This document shows positions 52,501 to 64,000 of a stretch of DNA of 64,000 nt, piece after piece. The DNA lies in the NCBI GenBank assembly GCA_018881555.1, contig JACAXG010000031.1:6631127-6695126 (forward strand), written 5' to 3'. Both the position numbers and the translations under genes were made by a program. This DNA is from Amblyornis subalaris (taxonomy: Eukaryota; Chordata; Aves; Passeriformes; Ptilonorhynchidae). Every line of letters begins with the position of its first letter. Within the stretch, counting starts at the first letter, position 1. A model generated the notes under the pieces. That model searched no databases. It had not been told where the DNA came from and worked only from the letters and a program-made list of their open reading frames with translations.

Positions 52501-55500
52501 CTTGTGTATGGAAAAAGTAAAATCGTTTAGTGATGATGTGATAAGAACTGTAAAAGTGTAGGAAGATGGAGATGTGTAAGGGAAAAATGGGAATCAGAAT
52601 AGGAGTACCTGTACTTTTTCTTCCCTCTTCTTCTGTAGCCCTTAAATCTGACACTGCAAAGATCTCTTTCCTTTCTCAGGTGGTGTTTGTCTGTGTGTTT
52701 GTCCAATGGGTTTATGTAGCTTTGTTTAAAACAGGGTCTTATTATTTGTATAATCACTATAGAAGCCAAAATCTTACAGACTTTCAGAGATTTCTTTAAA
52801 ATTTGGAACAGATACATTTTTAAAATTTTATTTTTAATTCCAAATCACAGGAATGCCAGCTTCTGGGGTTATGAAAACCTGTGCTCTATAATTCCTGTGC
52901 AAAATACACAAAAATAGTACACTGGCAGCCAGGTTCTTCTACTTACATACAGTCTTAGTGTCATGAGTTAGATTTTGGGGAAGGTGGTAGCAAAAATGTT
53001 GGCATACCTTAACTCAGTATTCAGCACCAAAGGATGAAAAATACTATTGGCCTTGGGGAACACCTTCCTCTTACAGTGGCGCTGTTCAGCATGGTGTAAG
53101 GTATTCTCCCCGTGAGAAAGGTTTCCCATTCAAAGCAGGAATAAGAATGCATGAAATCAAGTGAAAATAATTGTTGCCATCACCTCATAAGATTTTGTAA
53201 TAATAGGTATAAATACTTGTTTATCACAGATGTTGCTTTTAACTTTGATATATATGCTGCAGATATTTTAACCCTGTTCTTTTTGAGTGAAAAGGGACTA
53301 CCTCCATTTTTGAACCACTGCTTNGAAGGAGGCTGTTTTCATTGAAAGCTTTGTTGATCCACTTGTGGTTTGTAACATACAAAACNAAAACATTTTGCCC
53401 TGTGCCTTTCTTCTGGAATGGTTTGGTGCATGAGATGCTTAAACCAATGGGCCAACTTGTGAACCTCTGTCTTGGTAGTTAAGTGTGTCCATACATACCT
53501 TGGACTTTTTCCAAGTACCTGCAGAGCCCATACTTCCTTAGGTTACCTATAGTTTGGGATCTCAGAGGGAGCTCTGTTTGCTCCAAATCCAATCTCTGTG
53601 AACCAAAAGGCCATTAACTGGAAGGGTCAAAGTGTTAATGGAAGGAATAGTCTCCGCTTGCCATTATCTTGCAAACGTTCTGCNGGAACCAGGGAAACAT
53701 AACACTTGCTCCCTTTTTTCTGTAGGTGGTTTCTAAAAAGGTGACCTCAGTGTTCTGTGACTAAATAAAGAGATTAGATGCAAATACAGAGGCCAACAGA
53801 AATGAACTTGCTTAAACTGCTAGTGGAGAGCCACGCTCCATTATATGGCCACTTTGGTAGCATCAGGTCAAATTCCTCTTAGATGAGTAAAGGTCACAGA
53901 GATTGTATTGCTTAATTGCCCAACTTTCTCTTTGTACTCTCTGTTCTTATCCTTTCGTGTACTCCAGGAGAAGAGCACTCACTCTCTCTGGGACTTGGCT
54001 GTATGGAAGGTACAACATGGAGAAAAGATAAAAGGAAAATTTCAGATTAGGGTCATGTCACTGATATACCGACCCACTAAATACTTTTCCAGAGTGTTTA
54101 AAAATGCCCAAAAAATAGTTGAAAGCATTAAAAACAACACGTGTAGCTTTCTTCAAGATACACACATGGTTCTTTAAANAGGACATGAGTATGTTCTATG
54201 GAGGATTTCTGTTCAGGAATCTTGTGAAGCTGCTTTATGTGTCATAAATTCTTTTATTANTTATTAATGCTTCTTATAACTTCAGTTTTGATGCTTGGAT
54301 AGTCTTCTGGAAAAGTAGAAACAAATATAAAACATAAAGGTAGTCCATGACACCTTGTACAAAAAAGTCACTCCCTGACAGAGAAGAACATAACAAAGTA
54401 AGGTGACATTGTATCAGAAAATTGGAGAGGATCCTATGCAAGAAAGATTAATTTGCTTTTTGACATCCGGCTTGCATTTGGTATCTGTTCTAGCTATCCA
54501 CTATCCACACAATAGTTATCAGTGAGGCTAACAGAGGTTCCAAAAGCCAAAAAGAATAAGGGGAGAGTCCAGACCGAAGATTTAAAGATATTATATGCTG
54601 ATGTTTTTGGGGTTTTTTAAAATCCCTTCTTACGTTTTAGGCTTGTAAATCGGNTTGGGCTTGGGACAGTCAATGTGACCTGAGTTACTAGCCACATGAG
54701 ATAGATTCAGTGTGGATGTGGAAAGTTAAATTGATGCATGAAGTTTAAGTTTCTTGGTCCAAAGTAGCACTTTTAAATGGATTTTTTTAATACTGTGCTA
54801 AACATCAAGAGAGTCTTGATAGACTCAGTTCAGCTTCCAAACTGCATTTCCTGCATTTGTCTCCGTATTATTTTAAAACTGGCTTCGAACTGGAGTAAAT
54901 TAACTGATTGTAGCTTCAGATTAGAACGCATATGCAAAAGCAGATGATAATGCATTAATTAAAACTACATACGTGTATATATGGAGAGTTCATCTAAAGC
55001 GTATTTCCAAGAGGAGTCTAAAAGAGGAGCGTGTCCTTTGGTTTTTTTGAGCCTAAACCAGGTCAGAGTCATCACTGATGACATTGTTTCCAAACCTATA
55101 TTCTGAGCGGAACGAGGTACAAGTGTCACTTTGATAATCCTGGTTAAAAATACTTCCTGTGCATGGATCCCTGAGGTTCCGTAGAGCACGAGGAGGCTGA
55201 TGGAGAGCTAACAAACCCAATGCCAGGGTTACACCAAGGCATCATGTGGTTTGGCCAGCTGTGCAGATNTGTTGGCAATCCCAGGATGACGTGATTCTGA
55301 AGTTAGGTTGAGATTGTTGACAGCACCAGTTATTGCTGTTGCTTGATTGCACTGATTCACAAGAGAACCAGGTTTGGATCAAACAAAGGCAAGAAGAACT
55401 GCTCTCATGTTTAATGTTATCTGAGATGGCTCTATCAATTTCCNCTTTGGCTCCAGTTATTTTGGGTCATACAGTAATTCAGTTTTCCATTTATTTTTTC

Positions 55501-58334
55501 CTCTCCATTCCAGTAAGATGCATTAGTGATCAGAGCCACCCTGCTGTGGAAAACATCTGGCAAAATTCTGCTGTTGTCTTTGTCAGCTGTCGGTTTTCCT
55601 TTCAGTTTCTTTCCAAATTACACTATTTCTTTTCACTTTCCATATCTTAAACACTCTAGTTTTTAAAATTGCAAGTGCCTTGAGTATTTTATTCCTGCAC
55701 TGTGAATATGCTGCTTAAGGGACATGCCACACATGTTAAACTTTCGCTAAGAACAGAAGACACTTTGGGGAATAGCATTAGACCGTTCCCAGTTGCAATT
55801 AAGAGGGAAGACTGAAATTGCAAAACTTAAACAGTTGTTGAAAACCTTGCCTTCAGTTTGACCCTCATCATATGGTTTCTTATTTCATTGCACTAAACGA
55901 AAATCTGTGGTGAGTCCAGTTAAACAATTTTGCATATTTAAAAGTCACTGCAAATTTGTACAACAGCTTTCTTATCTTCTTTGCTGCTGTTTTTGTTTTG
56001 TAGTCTTATTTATAACTGAATGTTAGTCCTTTTCTTTCAGTATTTTGATTCATAATGCTTCTTTTGACAGAAGACTGCATACAGCTTGTGAATAAAATCA
56101 TGTAGCTTCTACTAACTTTAATTCTAGATGGGAAAACAGACTTGAGATATATTCACATCCGTGAGTTACTTCTTGCTGTGCATGTCCAATAGAAGCTACA
56201 TAAATGTAACTAACAAAATAGTTTTCTGCCTCTTCTGGTGAAAAAATACTGCTCATTAAGATAAATTATTAACTCACTCTTGTTCATTGCAAGGGAACAA
56301 AAATTAATTTAGTATTAGTAGATTGGTGATTTCATAAATAATGTTCATGCCAAGTCATCCTTGACTCTTTCAAAGATTTTAAACGTTTCCTCCATTCCCC
56401 TGTAAAAGATCCTTTCTCACTTATTTTGTCTTCTGTCATCCTAAGCCAGCAGACTGTCTTCTTTTNAGGTTGGAGGTTAATTGGACAAAGCATTTCTTCA
56501 TTCACATTTCAAAGTCTTCTATCTGATTTTTCACGTTGTAGACAGACTTTGAACTTCTGTTGGAATGTCAGATCTCTAAAAAGACTTCAGGGAACCCAAT
56601 TTTTTTTTCTCTACTTCAGGGGTCGGGCCGTAAATGATTTTTAGGCCTTTCTCTGAAGGCTGCACAGCTAATTCCTCCAACTTCAATTACAGTGGCCACA
56701 AGTCTCCACTAACTTGCCTTCGCTTCCATAGAAAGGGGATGACCTTTTTGACTGATGCGTAAATGAAGGAACAACCTGCATGAAGCCTGTCAAAAGTATT
56801 TGTATCTGGCCACCAAAGAAAACCTTTCTTGAGTTCTCTTGAGAGGGAGGAGTGGNGAGTGTAAAAGCCAATGCTGAGGCAGCTGCTGGGAATTTCAGTC
56901 AGTTAGGCAGATCAGAGTGTTGTGCTTTCTTAGCTCCATCACAAATATTTTGTAGATGTTGTATTTTGTAGTTGTGAAAGCATCTGACAGGATAACTACT
57001 AATAGTGATGTACTTCTCTAATCTGTGTTTTCTGACATGGATCTTTAATCTTGTCTCTCAAATGGATTTTTTTCATATTATCTGCTGTGGTTTTTTTGCT
57101 GTACATCTTTGGCACCCANTAACCCATAAAGAATTTTGTTTAAGACAAAAGAGTGACTCCTGCAGAAAATAAGTGGAGCCTTCTCCCATGTAAGTTGTAA
57201 TTGAGGTTATGGCATGGCACATTGCCTTTGGCAGAGTTCTGTTGCTGAGAAACTCAAACCANGGTTTTTGAGGCTGCTGCAGTATAAGCAAAATTAGAGA
57301 CATAGGAAGAATTAGAGGAAAAGAAAATGGCTTCTTGAGTGAAATACGACGTATTGACTTCGGGAAAAAGAGAGGAGGAGAGCAAACAACTTAGTAATGA
57401 ATAATCCACTTTCATGTAGCTAATGACTCCTTAGCAGATCTGCAAGAGTTTTTCTGCTGGTTGGGTTGGCTCTCCACAGGCTATCAAATGTTTCTTAGAA
57501 AATTAATTTTTGTTACCTAATCCTTTCCATGGATTTAACTGTGGTGCTCTGATAAGGGGCTTGGCAGCTATCAAGTCACCAATATTACGGCCTGCAAGTT
57601 GGTTTTAAATATGTATTTTTAAATTAATTGCNAGAGCTCTCACTTCAGGAAAAGAAAATGAGCGGAAAAGAAAGAAACAAAACTTGGTTTTTGATAAATT
57701 TGAGTAAAATACTGGCCCGATTAAGAAACCTTTTAAAGTTTAACATTTAAAGAACATGGGATATACTATTGAAGTAAATCTTCACAGGTGTGCCTCTTCA
57801 TCATTTGCTGAATCAAGTCTTTNTGCCACAGAGGTACTCAGTACTTCAGTTTTGAGGTTTTTCTTATTATCTGCTTTGAAAGAATGTTTGTTTACTACCT
57901 TGGATGGTCTCTGGGTGAGTTTAGGTCCATATAGGAAAATAAGCAACCTGTGCTTGTATTTTCATACNTCTGCTGATGTAACTTTATACCCTATGAGAGG
58001 TCTTCTAGAGATGGCAAGAAGGGTGGATAATAGGGACTATTTAACATATATAACACATAGCAAACCTGCCCTTTCTTCATTTTTGCNTGTCTTGCACTTC
58101 ATTACTTTGTTGTTTACCTTTTCTTTGTTTCTGCACTTTTATTTTTACAATTTCTCATTGAGCTTCATTATTTTGAACAGACATCAGTGAAGCCATTATG
58201 TTTTATTTTCTGAGGGTCAAGGAATGCCATGAGTCTCCCTGCACTGGCAAAAAGGGATTTTTCAATCTTCTTTGAGTATCCTCACACGTTTCATTCATCT
58301 TGTGTTTTCGAAAGGTTCCTGCTGGATAGTAGGG
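49561..58334. other. Non-coding unique sequence
   Basis: About 8.8 kb with no supported gene or sizeable repeat. An AT-only stretch with TAAATAATAAATAAATTAAT lies at about 50741-50762. Reading frames are short. The longest (57756-58190, 144 codons) carries hydrophobic and Phe-rich residues from T-rich DNA and no known domain. Confidence 0.6.
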
Positions 58335-58476
58335 TGTCGTGGTTTGACACTGGCCAAACGCCAGGCACCCACAAAAAGCCTGCTCACTCACTCTCCTCTG
58401 CTCTGCAACTGGACAGAGGAGAGAAAAATTAACGAAGGGTCCTCATGACTCAAACCATCCTCTGCTACCAAAAAAC
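58335..58476 (+). mobile_element. Partial endogenous retrovirus LTR (5' end, internally deleted copy)
   Basis: This starts TGTCGTGGTTTGACACTGGC and matches the first 100 or so bases of the adjacent full LTR with about ten differences. It then passes into about 40 unrelated bases ending CTGCTACCAAAAAAC. That end resembles the 3' region of the full LTR (GGCTACCAAAAACC at 59519-59532). It may therefore be an LTR with most of its middle deleted, abutting the next copy with no intervening viral genes. Confidence 0.7.
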
Positions 58477-59554
58477 TGTTGTGGTTTGACACTGGGCAAA
58501 TGCCAGGCACCCACGAAAAGCCCATTCACTCACTCTCCTCTGCTCTGCAACTGGACAGAGGAGAGGAAATTTAACAAGGGGTTAACGAGTTGAGATAAGG
58601 ACTGGGAGGAAATACTTCAAGGGTAAAACAGGCTCAACTTAATGATACAAAGTGAATTTATTACTGACAAGATCAGAGTAGGAGAATGAGAAGTAAAATA
58701 AGCCCTTAAGAACACCTTTGTCTCCCCCCAGCCCCTCCCTCCTTCACATCAATGGCGCAGGGAAAAGGGGTGGGGGTTTTGGTCAGTTCATCACCCAAGA
58801 TCTTCTTTCTGCTGCTCAGGGAGAGGAGTCATTTCCCTGTGGCACCGTGGGGTCCCTCCCACGGGAGACAGTTCTCTGCAAACTTTCCCAGCGTGGCTCC
58901 AATCTCACAAGCAGCACTCCCAAAACTGCTGCAGCGTGAATCCATCCCACAGGCAGACAGTCCTCCCAAAACTGCTGCGGCGTGGGTCGCTCTGCCACGG
59001 GGTGCAGTCCTCCAAGGANGGCTGCTCCAACCTGGAAGCAAGGCCTCTCTCTCCATGGGACTTCCTCTGCATCACAGCGTCCTGGTATCCACCCGCTCCA
59101 GCGTGGGCACCTCCCCCACAGGCTGTGAGTGGACCTCTGCATCCCCCGTGGACCCCCATGGGCTGCAGGGGCACAGCTGCCTCACCATGCTCCTCACCAC
59201 AGGCTGCAGGGACATCTCGGCTCTGGCACCTGGAGCACCTCCTCCCCCTCCTTCTGCACTGACCTTGGTGCCTCCATTGTTGTTTCTCTCACATATTCTC
59301 ACTCCTGCTCTTCTCTAGCTGGAATCACTACAACTGCGCCACTAACTTTGTTGTGATTTCTTCTTAGATATGCTATCACAGAGGCGTTACCATCATCTCT
59401 NATTGGCCCAGCCTTGGCCAGCAGCATGTCCATCNTCAGAGCCATCAGGGATTGGCTCTGCTGGACAAGGTGGAAGCTTCCAGCAGCTTCTCACAGAGGC
59501 CACCTCTGTGCCCCCCCCGGCTACCAAAAACCAGGCCTTGCAAAAACCAACGCA
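58477..59554 (+). mobile_element. Solo LTR of an avian (songbird-type) endogenous retrovirus
   Basis: About 1.08 kb beginning TGTTGTGGTTTGACACTGGG and ending near CCAACGCA, so it shows the TG...CA ends expected of an LTR. It is much richer in G and C than its flanks. I recognise the words CCACAGGCTGTGAGTGG, GGACCCCCATGGGCTGCAGG and CTCCCCCTCCTTCTGCACTG as parts of an LTR family frequent in songbird genomes; the exact family name is not certain. No gag, pol, env or primer-binding site adjoins it, so it is a solo LTR left by recombination. The five bases on either side (TAGGG before 58335, TTGGA after 59554) do not match, so no target-site duplication is visible. Open frames of up to 188 codons inside it are by-products. 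Confidence 0.85.
58880..59030 (+). repeat. Imperfect tandem repeat of about 43-47 bases inside the LTR
   Basis: A motif close to AAACTGCTGCAGCGTGAATC recurs at 58880 (diverged), 58923 and 58969, with a weaker related unit starting at about 59010. The periods are about 43, 46 and 47. Tandem units within an LTR commonly correspond to enhancer-type duplications, but no function is shown here. Confidence 0.7.
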
Positions 59555-60869
59555 TTGGAGAATCCCCTGGGAGTACCACAGGTGGATCTGATCAGTTCAG
59601 TCTCTTTCCTCTGATGAAGGAGGGTAAATCTGCTATTGTACAATGTTACTCTACTGCAGTCCACAGGAATTGGTGCTCATAACTGAGCCCACTGCCTCTG
59701 TGCTTAGTGTTTTCATAATGTGAGAAAGGTTTTGCAAACATACAATTAGGTCACAGATTTGCATGGCATTTTCAAGAGTTCTCAGGAGTACCCTTATCTC
59801 CTCATTTTACTTATTAAAGTCATTTTAAATAAGAGAAGGANGCATCTCTCCAACTCTCATCTATATACAACTATAGTTTTCATCCTGTAATAAAATCTAA
59901 GTTTGTCAGAAAACAGTAAAGGGTAAATGTTATTTGACATATCAAAGATTCTACAAGATAAAACTGTTTGTGGTAGTATGACATCTAAGTAACNGTTACT
60001 AAAATAGTTCAGATTCATGCTGGAGCAGCTAAGAGGAGAGAAAAACTTTTAAAGACCCTTGTCCTGCAGTCAAAAGCTTAACACCCGCACTCACCCCAAC
60101 TTCTCTTTGNGGTCGGAATATGAATTTTGTTGAAAGTCAGTTGAACTTGTGCATTTGAAAAAGATACCTTTAACAATTTTTGAGGTGGTTTAATGGGGAG
60201 ATGATGTTGTAAATATGCGTATTAATATGTTCAAGTTGGGTTCAGCTTGAAATTCAGAATGATTGAAGAAGGGAACAGTGATCTCTCAAGTACTTTCACC
60301 AATTTTTTTTTAATATGCTTGATATTTTTATAACAGACTCCAGCTTGCCTTTCTGTGCGTGGCGCTGACACCCTGAATTGAAAATTATGGCACAGCTCAA
60401 GGATGAGATCGATTGAAGTGCTTTTTATTACTGACTGTTCCCAGGCAAAATGTTTTAAGCAAACTGGGTAATGAAGGGAAATTACATTATATGGGGTGCT
60501 GGCCTTAAAGACATCTTTCTATTATGCCTTCTGATAAAACAGAAGTGCATTCAAATGAGTAATTGCAGTGTGTATACAAGGAAAAAAAAGTGTGTTTTGA
60601 CTGCTTAAATGAATGAAATGGAAAAATCCACAAAATTGAGTTGGTTTTTGTGTTAAGATGTTTGATAGAGAATATCCAGTCTGTTGGAAAGCTACTTAAA
60701 AACCCCAGCTTTTAAATTTGGAGGAGCCTGCAAAGCTGACAGATACAAGCAAGCACCTTACCAGAAGTCTGTAGCCCTTTGTGTCAAAGTGCCTGTGGCA
60801 TGAGTTTGGAAGTGGAGTTTAAGGATTGGAATTCCCCACAGCCATCTACAAATTGTACCAGTTTGGAAG
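59555..60869. other. Non-coding unique sequence
   Basis: Return to AT-rich unique DNA after the LTR. No gene or repeat recognised. Three single Ns fall in this stretch. Confidence 0.6.
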
Positions 60870-61010
60870 AAAGAAATTATGCTGGCTGTATTGGATCAGA
60901 CTAAAGATGTGTTTAGCCCAGTGTCATGTCACGCGCCGATGAGAATATTTCCAAATCTCAGATTATTAGCCCATTTTCCAGGTATTTGGGACAGATACTT
61001 CCTCAGCCAA
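60870..61010 (+). mobile_element. Ancient interspersed repeat fragment (sauropsid/amniote type)
   Basis: The segment GGCTGTATTGGATCAGACTA followed by GTTTAGCCCAGTGTCATGTC matches a widely dispersed old repeat of birds and turtles whose core is usually of the form 'ggRtcagacYaaaggtc-atctagcccagtgtcctgtc'. This identification is from memory and the family name is not certain. The copy is strongly diverged, and the downstream part (to about TTCCTCAGCC) fits only loosely. The boundaries are approximate. Confidence 0.6.
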
Positions 61011-61804
61011 CAGCAGTGCTATTTTCCTTAAAATAACTCTTACAAGATTTTAGTTTCCTGAATGTCTCTTGTTGCTTTTGAACTCATGTAATGCTTCACA
61101 TTTGAGCGTTCTGTCACTGTTTTCATTCTTTNATTGCATGTTTATTAAAGAACCATGTTTCTATTTGGGGTTTACTTCAGCCTCCTTGCAGCCTGTTATA
61201 TTTGACTCTAGTTCTTGCATATGCAGAACTGGTGAACAACTGCTACTTCATCACCTCCTACAGGCCACTCAAGTTAGTATGATCCTTCATCACAATTTTT
61301 CAAAGTAATAATTGTTACAATTGACATTTCAAAATATTTTATGTTAGTTAATAAAAGAGAGTGGGGTGTGTTTGTATGCTTAATGGCTTCTGTGTGTTGG
61401 TTAGGGCTACGTGCTGAGTTCCTGGAGCCCTCAGTGGGGTTTGAAGGAAGGGTTTGTTATGAGAAGAGGGTGGTGTCCATGCATTCATATAAACACAGGT
61501 AATTACACGATTGCTGGAGGGGTGTGTAGAGCTGCATTTTCTTTGTTTTGATTTGTCTATTTTTACCACTCCAAGGTAATACCTTTGATCTGCTCTTGTG
61601 GCTTGTGTCGCACCCAGGAAGCAGCCAGCGCTCTGTTCTCCGGGGTGAGCTTTACCTGTGCTGCTCTTAGNAGAGAAGTACATCATCTACATAGCAAGCA
61701 CCCCTTTTTTCTTAACGCAGTGCTGCTGCTTATGTGGTCAGATAACTCATTTTTCAAAGGGCAACACACTATCATTCATTTCCATCTGTTTTGCATTGTG
61801 CATG
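61011..61804. other. Non-coding unique sequence
   Basis: No gene or repeat family recognised. Overlapping short frames on both strands show no known domain. Confidence 0.6.
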
Positions 61805-61856
61805 TTTTGCTTTGCATCTGCCTTAATGTAATTTGCTTTACATTTGCCTTAATGTG
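61805..61856. repeat. 26-base tandem duplication
   Basis: TTTTGCTTTGCATCTGCCTT... at 61805-61830 is followed head-to-tail by ATTTGCTTTACATTTGCCTT... at 61831-61856. The two units differ at about four positions. The divergence implies the duplication is not recent. Confidence 0.85.
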
Positions 61857-64000
61857 TTGGTTGTAAGAGAGGCAGGCGTCCCTCTTAATGCAATTATGGC
61901 TTGTCTTTTGGGGTAGTAAACCTGCCGTGGGACAGGGTAGTTCTGAGGGCTGGTAGGGATGCACCAAAACCTCCCTTACAGGATAAGCTGTCCTTTCTAG
62001 CTGACACTGAATAGCCCACACAAGAACCTGCCTTAATAAACTGCACATCAGCCAGCAGTGATAGCAGAGAGGTCAGTGCCACGTGTGGGCCTCTTCCTGA
62101 CCGAGATGCTGCTTCCCTCCCCTGCCTGGTGTGTTTGGACAGTGTTGATACAAACTTCACAACCTGTTCAGATTTCCTCTCTGAAGCGTGAACTTCAGTC
62201 ACCTGTAGGTGACTCGATCTGGCTGGGTTTGTAAGAATAGATAACAGGCAACTAGATACAATAGAAGAGTGGGTTTCATGAAATCTGATAGCAGATGATG
62301 GTGGTTTATTTGAGAAGAATAGCAGGCAAAATGGGAAAGGGTAAAAACACACTGAAAAAAGGGAATGCTCGTCTAGAATTCCTTAAAACAGACCTCAGCA
62401 GTTCTCATAGCTGTCTTCCTCATCCTGCGATACTTCTTTGTCCATAACAGATTGACTCTGACAAGGAGAGGGTATGTTGTTTCATAGGTAAACTTTTTTT
62501 GCAAAACTTAAAGTATGTATTTTTAAGGGGTTTTTTTGGGTAGGGGGCTTGTTTGGTTTTTTTTGTTGGTTTTTTTTTTTTTTAATGTGACCACGATGGA
62601 TAAGGTGCCATGGCCCCAGTTTACCAAAGCACTTAAGCATGGGCTGAAGAGCCCTGGTGAACAAATGGCTGATAAGGGAAGTTCTTTAGCTGTCTGATTA
62701 AAAAAATCCATTTTTCCTCTCTCTGATATCCCATTTTCCTGCAAATTGCCATCTTTTTTGCACTAACATTCCCTTGCCTTCCATATAACATGGTAGGATT
62801 AGAAAAATAGCTATTTGGGCTGGCTTTGTGGGATATAGTTTGGAAGAAATTAGTGCCACTAAGCTGCAGAACTGTGCACTTTCCTTCTCAATTTGCTTGT
62901 GTTTAACAGTTTGAAAATTGGTCATTGGGCCCTGAGGAAACATGTATATATTTACTCTGCTAATTTTAGGACAGCCACGTAGTTAGAGCACAGTTGGTCT
63001 TTACCACCTAGGTAGAACANGCTGTATTTGACAAGGCTTCTGAGCTCTGTCCTTCTTGGGTTTTAGGATATCATGCCTTGGTGACCAGATTGAGAGGATC
63101 TTCATTTGCCTTTCACAGTGAATTTATGGCCCTCGGCCAAATTAAGTTCTCCTGATGCAATATGTGCATGGGCGTGGAAGCACAGATAGAAGTTCTGGCT
63201 TCCCTGTAATGGGATAATGGAAAATCTGTAGGGAATGGGACAATAATTTCCCCGTTATGAATGGGCCTAAGAAATGAGTTTTCAGTTACACTAATGTAAG
63301 TCTTCTCTATGCCCACTCAATTTACTGTCTGCTGTGCCTCTGGGTCTGCTCTAAGAAATGCTTCTGCACTTGTCTAGACTGATTAAGATTCATATAAATA
63401 GATGCTTTCTATATGAAATGCATTTTGGCACTGTATTGACATTCGANTATATTAGTCTCTTAGCCTTTAACAGTTGAACAAATTTAAATAAAATGATGGC
63501 TCATTTTTACAAGGTGATAAAATGAACATAATTGGGTTAATAACTTAATCTGCCAGCCTGGAATTAGATTACACATACCTGTACGGACAAAATTTGATTA
63601 GAGAAAATCAAATTTTCCATTCCACTCGCTGCTTTGTGACCTTTGGTTATTCCATACCGTTGCCTAGAAGGAGCCAGTTCAGACCAGCCAGTCAAAGTCT
63701 GATGGTGTCACTCATTCCAACCCCAATTGCTTTTTGTCTGTACTGTTTCCTTACTATGAGATAACATTTGTTTTCCCTTAATATTGCTAAATAAATTTCC
63801 TGTAGAAATGTCAGTAACAAGAAGAGGGNTTTAGTACTACTTTGACAGATGGCTCTCACAATTATTTCCTGGCAGAAACAAATCAAATTGGCTGAGATGA
63901 ATTTTTGGGGATACTAGCAGTGGTTAGTTTGGCTTCCTAGCATTTCCTGTGTGAACTTATTTTGCTTATCAGTCTTTGGTTTGCTTTTTTTTTTTGGTTT
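61857..64000. other. Non-coding unique sequence to the window end
   Basis: No supported gene. A 152-codon minus-strand frame (61894-62352) lies in a GC-richer part and has no recognisable domain. A G/T-rich tract is listed separately. The window ends in a T-run at about 63986-63995. Confidence 0.55.
62527..62583. repeat. G/T-rich low-complexity tract ending in T14
   Basis: Alternating T-runs and G-runs end in 14 Ts at 62570-62583. On the minus strand this reads as an A-run followed by AAAC-rich sequence. Tracts of this type recur elsewhere in the window (40656-40677, 48027-48072). Confidence 0.8.

Noticed and set aside
58752..59318. 188-codon forward open frame, with others overlapping it on both strands
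   Set aside because: It lies wholly inside the GC-rich LTR, overlaps open frames on both strands and has no domain. Low stop-codon frequency in GC-rich DNA explains it.
61894..62352. 152-codon minus-strand open frame
   Set aside because: No domain, no splice or promoter context, overlapping frames, and within chance length.
1..64000. CRISPR arrays, operons, bacterial promoters and ribosome binding sites
   Set aside because: The sequence is vertebrate nuclear DNA. No regularly spaced repeats or bacterial gene organisation are present.

Overview
The window looks like intronic or intergenic DNA from a bird, probably a songbird (passerine). Three things point to a bird. Two fragments carry the 3' end of a CR1 retrotransposon (13885-13965 and 17140-17390). 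Recognisable repeats are sparse. The one large mobile element (58335-59554) matches, from memory, a long terminal repeat (LTR) type common in songbird genomes. CR1 also occurs in turtles and crocodilians, so the songbird call rests mainly on the LTR and is inference. Single N bases are scattered through the sequence, as expected of a draft vertebrate assembly.

I could not identify a single protein-coding gene, tRNA, rRNA, known small RNA or CRISPR array. The open reading frames are short, overlap in several frames and show no recognisable domain, as expected by chance in 64 kb of AT-rich DNA. The longest lies inside the LTR. Two short segments have splice signals and one open frame and are listed only as weak exon candidates: 178-293, with its stop codon at 294-296, and 46862-46922.

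Layout. From 1 to about 12.5 kb there is unique AT-rich DNA with small tandem repeats. At 12489-12560 an 11-base direct repeat brackets a short body with a poly-A tail, which looks like a small retroposed insertion. From 13.2 to 17.4 kb there are a CpG-rich patch, two CR1 fragments and a GC-rich patch. From 17.4 to 58.3 kb there is mostly unique DNA with three microsatellites, a purine-rich tract and two GC-rich patches that may be worn repeats. From 58.3 to 59.6 kb there is a solo LTR preceded by a partial copy of its own 5' end. An old interspersed repeat lies at 60870-61010 and a 26-base tandem duplication at 61805-61856. The rest is unremarkable.

There is no gene set whose joint function could be described, and I found no convincing new biological system. 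The observations most worth a second look are the compound LTR, the poly-A-tailed insertion (unusual for birds) and the two exon candidates.
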